Below are positions 47,207-57,557 of a stretch of 64,000 bases of DNA, piece after piece. A model generated the notes under the pieces. It saw only the letters and a program-made list of their open reading frames with translations. It was not told the DNA's origin and did not search any database. The DNA is taken from NCBI RefSeq assembly GCF_000701485.1, contig NZ_JNIZ01000003.1, positions 1 to 64,000 of the forward strand, read 5' to 3'. A program made the position numbers and the translations under genes. Each line of letters opens with the position of its first letter. Positions within the stretch are counted from its first letter, which is position 1. The stretch comes from Mycoplasmopsis sturni DSM 22021. GTDB taxonomy: Bacteria > Bacillota_I > Bacilli_A > Mycoplasmatales > Metamycoplasmataceae.

Positions 47207-47398
47207 ATGGCTAGAAAAGACGCTATTACAGGTAGAGGACCAATGACTGGGAACACACGTTCTCACGCAATGAATGCTTCTAAACGTAAATTCAATTTAA
47301 ACTTACAAAAAGTTAGAATCAACGTAAATGGTCAAAGACAAACCATTAGAGTTTCAACTAAAACCCTTAGAACATTAAAAACTAAAGGTTTAATCTAA
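47207..47398 (+). CDS. rpmB: 50S ribosomal protein L28
   Basis: The 63-aa basic protein has [20 protein letters not shown] and the C-terminal [16 protein letters not shown] of L28. It has its own promoter and terminator. Confidence 0.96.
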   Translation: MARKDAITGRGPMTGNTRSHAMNASKRKFNLNLQKVRINVNGQRQTIRVSTKTLRTLKTKGLI

Positions 47399-47405
47399 TA
47401 ATTTC

Positions 47406-47431
47406 AATCAGCCTGATCAGCTGATTTTTAT
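47406..47431 (+). terminator. rpmB terminator
   Basis: AATCAGC/GCTGATT with a 7-nt loop and TTTTATTT follows the stop by 7 nt. Confidence 0.85.
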
Positions 47432-47438
47432 TTAGCAA

Positions 47439-47474
47439 TAAAAAAGCACAAAGATGAATTTGTGCTTTTTTAAA
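47439..47474 (-). terminator. Terminator of the tandem membrane-protein locus
   Basis: AAAAAAGCACAAA pairs with TTTGTGCTTTTTT (47440-47452 with 47459-47471). It is symmetric, so it may act on both strands. Confidence 0.88.
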
Positions 47475-48084
47475 TTAAGATTTTGTTTCTTCGACTTTGC
47501 TGTCTTTTTCTTCTATCCCTGTTCTAGCAAGGAAGAGGTGTGCATATTGATCTAATGGTTTATCAAGTTCAAAATCTGGATCATGAATATAAAGATCTTC
47601 TAAATTAATATCAGCTTTTTCTTTAAGAAAATAAGCAACTTCTTGAAAAGTTAAAGAAAAACGATATTCTTCATTTACTCGAGGTAGCTTAAAGAAAGTA
47701 ATATATAAAAAAATACTCCCATGTAATAATAAAAATCAATAGAACTTGGATTTGCATAATTCCTCATAATGTTAAGCTCATAGGTAAAATTTCAGGAATA
47801 GGTATAATAAAAACAATCATACTAAATAATTCTAAAAGAAAAATACCATAGTAAAGCGATGGACTTCTATAACCGGATGTCTTTTTTAAAAAGACAAAAG
47901 AAGCCATTTCGTATTTATATCTAACTTTTGCTTCTTTGTAAAAATTAATCTTGTATTTTAAAAATTTACAAAAAGCCTTAATTCTTGCTTTATACTTAAT
48001 AGTTGGATAAAGCAAATAAATTAAAAGAAAAAGGAAAAGGAGATGAAGAGCAAACAACACAGAATGTACAACGTCTAAATACAC
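47475..48084 (-). pseudogene. Membrane protein gene interrupted by a frameshift at an A7 tract
   Basis: From the GTG at 48084 a frame encodes 131 aa with about four hydrophobic segments and stops at 47689-47691. The next frame continues without a break for about 70 residues (RVNEEYRFSLTFQEVAYFLK ... VEETKS) to TAA at 47475-47477. Removing one base from the A7 run at 47707-47713 (T7 on the coding strand) joins both into about 202 aa. The paralog just upstream has an equivalent C-terminal part, which supports the join. It may be a phase-variable gene, a decaying gene or a sequencing error. The start is uncertain, with no Shine-Dalgarno motif. Family not recognised. Confidence 0.65.
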
Positions 48085-48122
48085 AATTTTTTTAATTAGA
48101 GAATTTAAGTTCTTTTGATTTT

Positions 48123-48599
48123 TTAATCAAAAGTCTCTAATTTATCCCCTTTCATATTAATATCTGAATAAAAATCTAAGTTATACAAAAATGACTGAAA
48201 TGACAAAGGATAACTTTCTTTCATATTTCAAAGATCTTTTAAAATAATTTGAAGATCAATCTTTTCTTTTTCTTTTAAAAAATCTCTAATTAAGTAACGA
48301 TTAGAATCAATTTTAATGTGCATTTGGGTCTGCTCTTTTCTTTTAAATAAGAAAAAGAAAAGAAATTTAAAATGTCAAAAATGTATTTTTCAATTAAATG
48401 CTAAATAAAAAAGTAACATCAATAACATCAAAGAATTAATTAAAACCACAAATTGTCAAGTGTCTTGATCCAATAACACTGGACCTAAGATAGCTTGGCA
48501 AATAAGTTGAAAAAGAAATATTCATACAAACAAATAATATCTTCCTATAATAGCCAAAGAAAAACGTCTAAAACCTTGGAATTCGCCTCGAAAAAGCAT
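48123..48599 (-). CDS. Membrane protein, C-terminal part of a split paralog
   Basis: The 158-aa frame starts MLFRGEFQGFRRFSLAIIG, has about three hydrophobic segments and ends in a charged cytosolic part with RDFLKEKEKIDLQIILKDL. It resembles the second part of the downstream gene (FLKEK-x-I-x-L pattern). It is in the same frame as the 49-aa gene just upstream, separated only by one TAA and three codons, so both may derive from one reading frame. No ribosome binding site is visible before the ATG. Family not recognised. Confidence 0.65.
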
Positions 48600-48608
48600 T
48601 TTATGTTT

Positions 48609-48758
48609 TTAGTAATATTTATATTTTAATTTAAAAAATTTAACCGTTTCTGCAAGTCTTTTTCTATCAATGAAATAATAAATCATAGCGCTAATAAAAT
48701 AAAATATAAATAAGAAAAACAACACAATAGAATAAATATGTATTACTGAAACATTCAT
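48609..48758 (-). CDS. Small membrane protein, N-terminal part of a split paralog
   Basis: The 49-aa frame encodes one membrane helix (IVLFFLFIFYFISAMIYYF) followed by a basic KFFKLKYKYY tail. It matches the N-terminus of the downstream interrupted gene (VHSVLFALHLLFLFLLIYLL, then KFLKYKINFYKE). A TAA stop at 48609-48611 separates it from the next frame in phase. A weak AGG lies upstream of the ATG at 48758. Confidence 0.55.
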   Translation of the reverse strand: MNVSVIHIYSIVLFFLFIFYFISAMIYYFIDRKRLAETVKFFKLKYKYY

Positions 48759-49143
48759 AGATTAACCTAAAAACACTTAATTTATTTGCTTAAATAGTAT
48801 CGATATTTTATTTGAACTATAGTTAAAGTTATTTTTTTCAATGTCCAAAACTTTTAATATTTGGATATTTTTTTAACTCCCTTGGTAATTGTGCTTCAAA
48901 ATAAAAACTTATTATTGTAATTTGCTATTTTTATTTATTCATTTTTTAAGAGTTAATGCTTTTTATAGAATTATTAGTAGCTTTATCCATTTAAATTTTA
49001 AAAGTTTTACTGACAATTGATTATTAACCTTAAGCCAATTAAATCAACGGCTCATTTAAAATAGCATTTTTGCATTAATATCGCTTTTTAAGCTTTTTTA
49101 TATTTTAATTATAAACGTAACAAATATTATTTTCTTCAATTAA
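48759..49143. other. AT-rich intergenic region upstream of the membrane-protein locus
   Basis: No supported gene. It should contain the minus-strand promoter of the split membrane-protein locus, but no strong TATAAT with spacing is seen. A 30-codon minus-strand frame (48963-49055) was considered and not called. Confidence 0.5.
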
Positions 49144-49175
49144 ATAAAAAAACTCACAAAAGTGAGTTTTTTTAT
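49144..49175 (-). terminator. dnaK terminator
   Basis: AAAAAAACTCAC/GTGAGTTTTTTT with a 4-nt loop lies just past the dnaK stop codon; symmetric. Confidence 0.9.
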
Positions 49176-49181
49176 TTATTA

Positions 49182-51017
<1,836 letters not shown>

Positions 51018-51029
51018 TTAATTATTAAT

Positions 51030-51038
51030 ATTATAACA
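51030..51038 (-). promoter_or_regulatory. dnaK extended -10 promoter
   Basis: On the minus strand TGT-TATAAT lies about 55 nt upstream of the ATG and 6 nt downstream of the CIRCE-like element, so the operator covers the -35 region. Confidence 0.6.
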
Positions 51039-51044
51039 TATTTT

Positions 51045-51071
51045 TTAGCAATCAAAGTAATTAATTGCTAA
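51045..51071 (-). promoter_or_regulatory. CIRCE-like HrcA operator upstream of dnaK
   Basis: TTAGCAATC, a 9-nt spacer and AATTGCTAA reproduce the CIRCE 9-9-9 layout. The outer TTAGCA and TGCTAA match the consensus (TTAGCACTC-N9-GAGTGCTAA) with the canonical 15 nt between them; the inner CTC/GAG triplets differ. It begins 4 nt past the grpE stop. Confidence 0.8.
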
Positions 51072-51074
51072 ATT

Positions 51075-51950
51075 TTATAATTTATTTACTTTTACCTGAG
51101 CTGGCACAATAACTCTGCCATTTATTCCCATTCCTAATCTAACTACTTGAACAATTGTTTCGTGTTCTAATGATGAGTCACTAACAAAATCAATAGCTTC
51201 TTCTTGATGAGCATTAAATAAAGCACCAACAGTTGGTCTAATTAAAGTAATTCCATTACTTTCAAAGGCTTGCTCAAATTGGTTGGCGATCATAGTAAAG
51301 CCTATACAGTAATTTCTTACTTGATCAATATCTGAATTTTCACCTGCTTTAATAGCAAGAACAAAGTTATTAAATGGCAACGCTAAGTCTTGAATTAAAT
51401 TTTGGTTTGAAAATTTAATTGCCTGATCTTTTTCGGCATTTAGTTTAGCTGTGGCTTGCGCCACTTTTTCTTCGATTAAATCTTTTGCTTTTCTTGAGGC
51501 TTCCTCAATTTTTGCTTTAAAAGAAATTTCATTAATTTTAATATCAGTTTCTAATTTCTGGTTTCTTTGAATTAATTCGGCCACTTGTTTTCTTAGTGCT
51601 TCAATTTCTGCGTTTTGATTTTCTTTAAGATTTAGTTTTGGCCTAGCCTTAGTATTTGTCTCATGATTTGGATGAAGAGTGATATTAACATTATTTATAG
51701 AAACTTCTAAAGTTTGATTTCTTAATTTTTCGTTTGTAAAATCTGGCGAAATATTAATGCTAAAAGCATAATGACGTTTAAACTTTTGACCAATTAATGC
51801 TGAATCAATTTCAGGTAATAAATCGTTTTCTCCTATAACAATTGATTTTGCACCACTTAATTCAGGTAGAATTTCTCCATTTAAAGTTACTTGAAACTCT
51901 CCATTAAGTACATTTCCTTCTTTAATTTTCTTGATACTATAATTTCTCAT
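51075..51950 (-). CDS. grpE: GrpE nucleotide exchange factor with FKBP-like N-terminal extension
   Basis: The 291-aa protein releases ADP from DnaK. Residues from about 110 form the GrpE coiled coil (NAEIEALRKQVAELIQRNQK) and beta domain (ITLIRPTVGALFNAHQEEAI). The first 95 residues resemble the PPIase domain of trigger factor: SIVIGENDLLPEIDSALIGQ compares with LVLGSNSFIPGFEDQLTGKK of the Tig protein in this window, followed by a similar INISPDF/VTFPDTY strand. Usual GrpE has no such domain. AAGGAGAAA precedes the ATG, 1 nt past the hrcA stop. Confidence 0.92.
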   Translation of the reverse strand: MRNYSIKKIKEGNVLNGEFQVTLNGEILPELSGAKSIVIGENDLLPEIDSALIGQKFKRHYAFSINISPDFTNEKLRNQTLEVSINNVNITLHPNHETNTKARPKLNLKENQNAEIEALRKQVAELIQRNQKLETDIKINEISFKAKIEEASRKAKDLIEEKVAQATAKLNAEKDQAIKFSNQNLIQDLALPFNNFVLAIKAGENSDIDQVRNYCIGFTMIANQFEQAFESNGITLIRPTVGALFNAHQEEAIDFVSDSSLEHETIVQVVRLGMGINGRVIVPAQVKVNKL

Positions 51951-51951
51951 T

Positions 51952-52938
51952 TTATTTCTCCTTTTTGAAGATTTTTTCTATCAAAGCAATGGCTGCCTTC
52001 ATTTCACTAAAATTAGCATTATGGTTTCCAATAATTGAAATTTCAGTCATTCCATTATTAGTTTGAATCCGTTTTGAGATATATGAATTAGTTCGACTAA
52101 CTTCAATTTTCATTTGTTCTTGCTCATCCATCTTTTCTTCAATTTGCTCTCAAATTGAAAAATTCTCGATTTGATACAACAAAATATCAATTTCTTCGCG
52201 AGTTATTTGTTTATTTAAAATTAGTTGATTTTTTCCATAGACATTATTTTTAGTTTTAATAGTATTAAACACTTTATCTACAAATTGATGGATAACTTGC
52301 ATGTAATTATTAATTTGTTGTTTAAGAACCATTTTTAATTGATTTGTTTTATAAACTAATTCATCAATTGATGAACCAATTAGATGCTCTTGAAAGACTC
52401 TAACAGCTACTTTTAAATCATTAATTTGAACTTCTTTAGGATTAATTTTAATAATTTTTGAATAGGCTTCTCCATTTGATACAACCATAACAACTGTTGC
52501 GGTAGTATCATCAATTACGACTAAATTGATCCCTTTTAAAATTAATGATTTATCAAATTTTGTTGTAATTAAAGTTAAACCAGTAATATCAGAAATGGCT
52601 TCTACTGCTTGTGAAACAGTGACATTAAATGAATCTTCTTTTTTTAGAAATTCTTTCTTTAATCTGGTTTCGAGCGCTTTTTCATTTGCCTTAGCAATAT
52701 ATTTAGCGTAGTAGCTGAGTCCTTGCGGAGTTGGAATACGCCCACTTGAACTATGTGCTTTTTTTAAATACTCCATAGTTTCAAGCTCATTCATTAAATA
52801 CCTTAATTTAGCGCTTGAAAATGTAATATTTGGATTACTTTTAATTAACTGATTACTTGAAACAGGAGCATTTGTTTTAATGTACTCTTCAATTGTTCAG
52901 GTAAGAACACACTCGAGCTTTTCTTTAATTTTGTTCAT
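51952..52938 (-). CDS. hrcA: Heat-inducible transcription repressor HrcA
   Basis: The 328-aa repressor binds CIRCE operators. The winged-helix N-terminus has LIKSNPNITFSSAKLRYLMNEL and the family signature HSSSGRIPTPQGLSYY near residues 63-78. TGA codons are Trp. The gene is first in hrcA-grpE and has a CIRCE-like element 20 nt upstream, so it should be autoregulated. Confidence 0.93.
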
Positions 52939-52957
52939 AAAATAATTTTAGCACAAT

Positions 52958-52984
52958 TTAGCAAATCATAAAGTAAATTGCTAA
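52958..52984 (-). promoter_or_regulatory. CIRCE-like HrcA operator upstream of hrcA
   Basis: TTAGCAAAT, a 9-nt spacer and AATTGCTAA, with the same right half as the dnaK element and the same 15-nt distance between TTAGCA and TGCTAA. The flanking A/T pairs extend the palindrome by three positions. Confidence 0.8.
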
Positions 52985-52993
52985 ATTATTTAA

Positions 52994-53024
52994 ATTAAAA
53001 AACTCAATTGCTAAGACAATTGAG
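52994..53024 (-). terminator. whiA terminator
   Basis: CTCAATTG/CAATTGAG around a 6-nt loop that contains the whiA stop TAG, followed by TTTTTT on the minus strand. Confidence 0.85.
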
Positions 53025-53895
53025 TAGTTTTATGATCTTCGACAACTTTCTTTAATTTAATATTTCAATGATTTAAACCTGACTTGGAAATAAAAATATT
53101 GTGCTCACTTTCTAGTTTTTCTCGGATTTGATTTAGAGAAAATTCAGGATTTTCAAGTCTTAAACGAAAAAAAACCATTTCATTTTCCGAAAAATGATTC
53201 TCTAAATTGTGTTCAAAAACATATAGTATATAAGAAATATAATCAATTGAAACTTTTGCGATCTTTTGTAAATTTGCAAAATCAAGGTTATTAATTCGGT
53301 TAACGGTATTTTTCATATCTCTACTAATTTTTAAGTCAAGAAAATGTGAGTACGCTCGTATTGCTTCAATGGCACTTAAAAATTCTAATAAGGTATCAGA
53401 ACTTCTAAGATAAATAAAAGACTTATTTTGTTGTTTTTTATATTTAAAGTTGAAATTATATTGATTTAAAAAGGTTTGAATTTGAAGAAGAATTCCTTCG
53501 TTTTTGCTTGATAATTCAAGATAATAAGAGGTTTTATCTAAATTAGAAACAGATCCTGTTGCGTAGAAAAAGCCTGCAAAAAAAAGCGACATAACGTTAT
53601 GGTACTTATTAAAATCTATTTCTCGGATGTTAAAATAAGGATTTTCATCAATAGTAATTGTTTTTCACAAATTACCTTTTGTTGTAAAATCTCATTTTAA
53701 TTTCTTTAAAAAGTTTTCTACATGCTTGAACACCAATGGGTCTTTAACTTGAAACTCAAGATAACTAGGGTTCTTGTGAATATGCGAAATAGCAAATAAA
53801 AAACCATCCATAAACACTTGTATTTCTTTGATTTTTTTAGGTTTTTGAATGATTTCTTTTTTGATTTTACTTGTAAATGAATTTTTTTGCATCAT
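53011..53895 (-). CDS. whiA: DNA-binding protein WhiA
   Basis: The 294-aa protein has the WhiA layout: a degenerate LAGLIDADG-like N-terminal region (FMDGFLFAIS, LFFAGFFYATGSV) and a C-terminal helix-turn-helix (FRLRLENPEFSLNQIREKL, then SKSGLNHWNIKL). WhiA regulates cell division and, in mycoplasmas, ribosomal protein genes. TGA codons are Trp. Two ATG codons are adjacent at the start, with no strong Shine-Dalgarno motif. It follows the methylase gene by 4 nt. Confidence 0.88.
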
Positions 53896-53899
53896 TGAT

Positions 53900-54715
53900 T
53901 TAATAATTAGTAATAATTAATTCTTCACCAGCTCTTTTGTCACCTTTAGAGTTAATCAATCGTTTAGTTTGTAACACCTCAATCTTATAGTCTTTATAAA
54001 GTTCTTGAATTAAATCAGTATTATTGTTAGTGATCATAACAAAACAACCTTTTTGGTCCAGTTTCTTGAAAACAGAAGATAAACGAACATGATCATCATA
54101 ACTAAAGCCTTCTTTAGTATACGAATCAAATGAAGTTGCTTTAAGCGGAGCATAGGGACTATCAAAAAAAATAAAATCCCCAGGTTGAGCATCTTTAACC
54201 GCTTCTTCAAAATCAACATTAGTAATTTGAACATTTTGTAAAAATTGACTTAATTTAAGCAAATTTTCGGGATCGGCACTTTGAATTTTGGCTTTGTTAT
54301 TAAAAGGAACATTAAAAAGACCTTTTGAATTAACGCGATAAAGACCATTAAAACATCTTTTATTTAAATAAATAAATAAAGCAGCGTTAAACAAATCCAA
54401 TTCCTGATTGAGCAACTTTTGGTTAAAAAGATCTCTAAAATAGTAATAATCATCTTTTGAGATTGAAAAATGGTCCATAATTTGGAGCATGTCAACTAGT
54501 TCTTTTGGAGACTTTTTGACAATTTCAAAAGCATTAATTAACACATCATTAATATCATTAATAAAAGCCTTTTGTGGTTGAATTGCAAGTAAAATTGCAC
54601 CTCCGCCAACAAATGGTTCATAATAATTATTAAATTGTTTTGGCATTCTTTTTTGAATTTCAGTAATTAATTGCCGCTTTCCTCCGACTCACTTAACAAA
54701 AGGGTGTAATTCCAT
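53900..54715 (-). CDS. Dam-family DNA adenine N6-methyltransferase, orphan
   Basis: The 271-aa class D12 methylase starts with HPFVKWVGGKRQLI and has AdoMet motif I YEPFVGGGAILL near residue 37. Motif IV reads FFDSPYAPL, with DSPY instead of the usual DPPY. RCFNGLYRVNSKGLFNVPF is the family target-recognition region; GATC is the likely but unproven target. No restriction gene is adjacent. AAGGAG lies 4 nt before the ATG. It precedes whiA. Confidence 0.9.
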
Positions 54716-54782
54716 AATGCTCCTTTTTTAAATTCTTAATATCATTATACTTGAAATTTAGTTGAATAAATAAGTCAGGTGA

Positions 54783-54812
54783 AGAAAAATCCATCTAATG
54801 ATGGATTTTTTA
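54783..54812 (-). terminator. ptsI terminator
   Basis: AAATCCATC/GATGGATTT with a 4-nt loop and a T run on the minus strand, directly past the ptsI stop. Confidence 0.88.
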
Positions 54813-56516
54813 TTATTTGGTTACATTTTTAAATAATTCTTTGACTTGCTCTTCAGTATCTAATTCAAGAGCTTTGTGGGCTAATTCTTTCATTTCCGCA
54901 TAGCTAAGTTTTTGCACAAGTTCTCTACTTGCTAAAACACTTGAAGCAGACATTGAAAACTCATCAAGTCCAAGTCCAAGTAAAATTGGAAAGGCTTCTT
55001 TATCACCGGCCATTTCACCGCACATTCCAGCTCATTTACCATGTTTGTGAGCTCCATCAATTACCATTTTAATTAATCTTAAAATTGATGGATTAAGTGG
55101 TTGATAAAGATATGAAATATTTTCGTTCATTCTATCAGCAGCCATTGAGTATTGAATTAAGTCGTTTGTTCCAATTGAAACAAAGTCTGCATACTTACAG
55201 AATTGGTCAGAAAGAACCGCAGCAGCTGGAGTTTCCATCATAAGACCAACTTCAATTTCGTTTTTTGGTGCAACATTTGGATATTGTTTAACTACTTCTT
55301 CGTATGCTTCTTCAAAAACTTTTTTAGCATCTAAAAATTCTTGCACATTGGTAATCATTGGGAACATAATTCCAATTTTTCCAAATTCACTTGCACGAAC
55401 TAAAGCTTTTAATTGGGTTTTGAAGATATCTTTGTTTTGTAAACAAAATCTAATTGCACGGTACCCTAAGAAAGGATTTAACTCATAAGGGAATTTAAAG
55501 TATTTTAAAGTTTTATCACCACCAATATCTAATGTTCTAATAACAACTTTTTTACCTTTCATACCTTGTGCAACTTCTTTGTAAGCTGCAAATTGTTCTT
55601 CTTCAGTTGGTCAGTTTTCATTATCCATATATAAGAATTCAGATCTGAACAACCCAATAGCTTCTGCATCATTTTCAACAACGCTTGCTAAATCTTTTGG
55701 AGTCCCAATATTAGCAGCTAATTCGATTTTATGTCCATCTTTTGAAACTGACGCTTTTCCTTTAAGAGCGCTTAAACGTTCTAAGTATTCTAAGTAAGCT
55801 GTTTGAGCTTTTTTGTATTCTTCTAATTGAGTCGAATCAGGGTTAACAATTACTTCTCCTTTTGAACCATCCAAAGCAATTAAATCACCTGATTGTGCTT
55901 TTTCCATAATTGAGTTTGTTCCTACAACAGATGGAATTCCTAAACTACGAGCCATAATAGCTGTATGTGAAGTAGTCCCACCGATATTGGTTACAAAACC
56001 TTTAACAAATTGTTTATTAAGTTGTACAGTTTGACTTGGCGAAAGGTCTTCAGCAATAATAACTACTTCTTCGTTAATTGCACCTAAATCGGTTTCAACA
56101 ACACCTTGAACAGCAAAAATAAGTTTCTTAGATACGTCATTAACATCAGCTACTCTTTCACGCATGTATTCATCATCCATTGCAGCAAACATTTCAGCAA
56201 ATTGTTTATAGAAAGTTTCAATAGCAAATTCAGCTGTATATCCTTGATTTGAAATAAAATCAACAATTGAACTATTAGCATATTCATCAGTTACAAAATT
56301 TGCATGAGCTTCAAAAATCGCTGCATGTTCTGGGTCAGCTGCTAATGCTTTTGTTTTTGCAATACCTGCTAAAACCACTTCTTTGGCTTTTTCGTAAGCT
56401 TTTAAAGCTTCTTCTTTATTTTGGGTTTGTTGTTCATATTTAACATGAACTTCTTCTATTTTAAAAGCTTTTGCGATTGCCACACCTTTTGAGGCTCCGA
56501 TACCTTTAATTTTCAT
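54813..56516 (-). CDS. ptsI: Phosphoenolpyruvate-protein phosphotransferase (PTS enzyme I)
   Basis: Enzyme I takes phosphate from PEP and passes it to HPr for sugar uptake. The 567-aa protein has the phospho-His loop [17 protein letters not shown] with His184, the PEP-binding [10 protein letters not shown] and [14 protein letters not shown], the [19 protein letters not shown] signature and the active-site Cys region GMCGEMAGD. Three TGA codons are Trp. AAGGAGAT precedes the ATG. It is a single-gene unit with a cre-like sequence about 100 nt upstream. Confidence 0.97.
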
Positions 56517-57004
56517 AAGTATCTCCTTAAACTTAAATATAGTATTTTATGTAATTAAATAATATAAGTATTTTATATATTGACCTTTTATTTTGAGTGC
56601 TTTATTTTTTTAATATGAAACCGTTTCCATATTTAGAAAGTTGCTTTTCTTGATTTAAAACAACTAAAATTACCGATTTTAATCTAGTAATTAAATTAGT
56701 TAATAATACCTAAAATTATTAATATTTATATTTAGATTATAAATAAAATATGATTAGTTTGTTTGAGTTCATAAACTCACAATTAAATATTTTATTTTTA
56801 TATTTTTATATGATTTCTTAAATTTTAAAAATTTATAAAACAGATTTTTAGAATTTTAACTTTAACTATCAAAATAAAATTATTTAAAAAAATAAAAAAA
56901 ATACTTTGAACTATTTAAAAATTATGGTATTATTTGTTAGCAATCACATTAGGCGGTGTTTGTACAAGAATCAATATAAATAAAATAAATAATTAAAAAA
57001 TATT
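56517..57004. other. Long AT-rich divergent region, ptsI / tRNA cluster
   Basis: No gene is seen in about 490 nt. It contains a cre-like palindrome (56616-56629), a TGAGTT-cata-AACTCA inverted repeat (56764-56779) and a promoter-like pair TTGAAC (56906-56911) and TGG-TATTAT (56925-56933). A short stretch of higher GC (near 56940-56972) follows that pair and could be the start of a small transcript or only a leader of the tRNA operon. Confidence 0.5.
56616..56629. promoter_or_regulatory. cre-like (LacI-family) operator candidate upstream of ptsI
   Basis: TGAAACCGTTTCCA is close to the catabolite-responsive element consensus TGWNANCGNTNWCA (one mismatch) and lies in an ATAT-flanked imperfect palindrome. 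No LacI-family regulator is in this window. Confidence 0.35.
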
Positions 57005-57031
57005 TTGATAATAATTTTTTAATGTTATAAT
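57005..57031 (+). promoter_or_regulatory. tRNA cluster promoter
   Basis: TTGATA (57005-57010), a 15-nt spacer and an extended -10 TGT-TATAAT (57023-57031) lie 18 nt before the first tRNA. Confidence 0.75.
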
Positions 57032-57049
57032 ATTTAAGCTAAGCAAATT

Positions 57050-57124
57050 GCCGATTTAGCTCAGCGGTAGAGCAGCTGGCTGTTAACCAGTTGGTCGTTG
57101 GTTCAATCCCAATAATCGGCGCCA
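57050..57124 (+). tRNA. tRNA-Asn (GTT)
   Basis: Acceptor arms GCCGATT/AATCGGC pair, the anticodon loop is CTGTTAA with GTT, and the T arm has GGTTCAATCCC. CCA is encoded. Confidence 0.97.
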
Positions 57125-57128
57125 TTAT

Positions 57129-57204
57129 GGTCTGTTGGTGAAGCGGTTAACACACATGGTTTTCATCCATGCATACACGGGTTCGATCCCCGTACAGACT
57201 GCCA
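57129..57204 (+). tRNA. tRNA-Glu (TTC)
   Basis: Acceptor GGTCTGT/ACAGACT, anticodon stem CATGG/CCATG with loop TTTTCAT (TTC), T loop GGTTCGATCCC, encoded CCA. Confidence 0.97.
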
Positions 57205-57209
57205 TTTAT

Positions 57210-57285
57210 GGAGAATTAGCTCAGTTGGGAGAGCGTCGCCCTTACAAGGCGAATGTCATGGGTTCGAGTCCCTTATTCTCCACCA
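57210..57285 (+). tRNA. tRNA-Val (TAC)
   Basis: Acceptor GGAGAAT/ATTCTCC, anticodon stem TCGCC/GGCGA with loop CTTACAA (TAC), T loop GGTTCGAGTCC, encoded CCA. Confidence 0.97.
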
Positions 57286-57287
57286 TT

Positions 57288-57363
<76 letters not shown>

Positions 57364-57402
57364 ATAAGCTTAGCGCTTTTTTTATTACTTTTTTTCGTTT
57401 GT

Positions 57403-57486
57403 GCGCGGGTGGTGAAATTGGCAGACACGCTAGATTTAGGCTCTAGTGCCTCCGGCATGAGGGTTCGAGTCCCTCCTCGCGCACCA
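57403..57486 (+). tRNA. tRNA-Leu (TAG)
   Basis: The 84-nt class II tRNA has a variable arm (TGCCTCCGGCA), acceptor GCGCGGG-type pairing, anticodon stem CTAGA/TCTAG with loop TTTAGGC (TAG), and encoded CCA. Confidence 0.97.
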
Positions 57487-57499
57487 ATTAATTTATAAA

Positions 57500-57531
57500 A
57501 TGGCTCACGGTGTGAGTTTTTTTATTTTTTT
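57500..57531 (+). terminator. tRNA cluster terminator
   Basis: CTCAC/GTGAG with a 3-nt loop and TTTTTTTATTTTTTT. A -10-like TATAAT for the next gene lies directly after it (57535-57540). Confidence 0.85.
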
Positions 57532-57557
57532 GTATATAATGTAAAAAAGGAATATTA

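Noticed and set aside
48963-49055. 30-codon minus-strand frame (starting MSRWFNWLK) in the gap upstream of the split membrane genes
   Set aside because: No ribosome binding site, no recognisable family, and TGA-Trp reading makes short chance frames common in AT-rich sequence.
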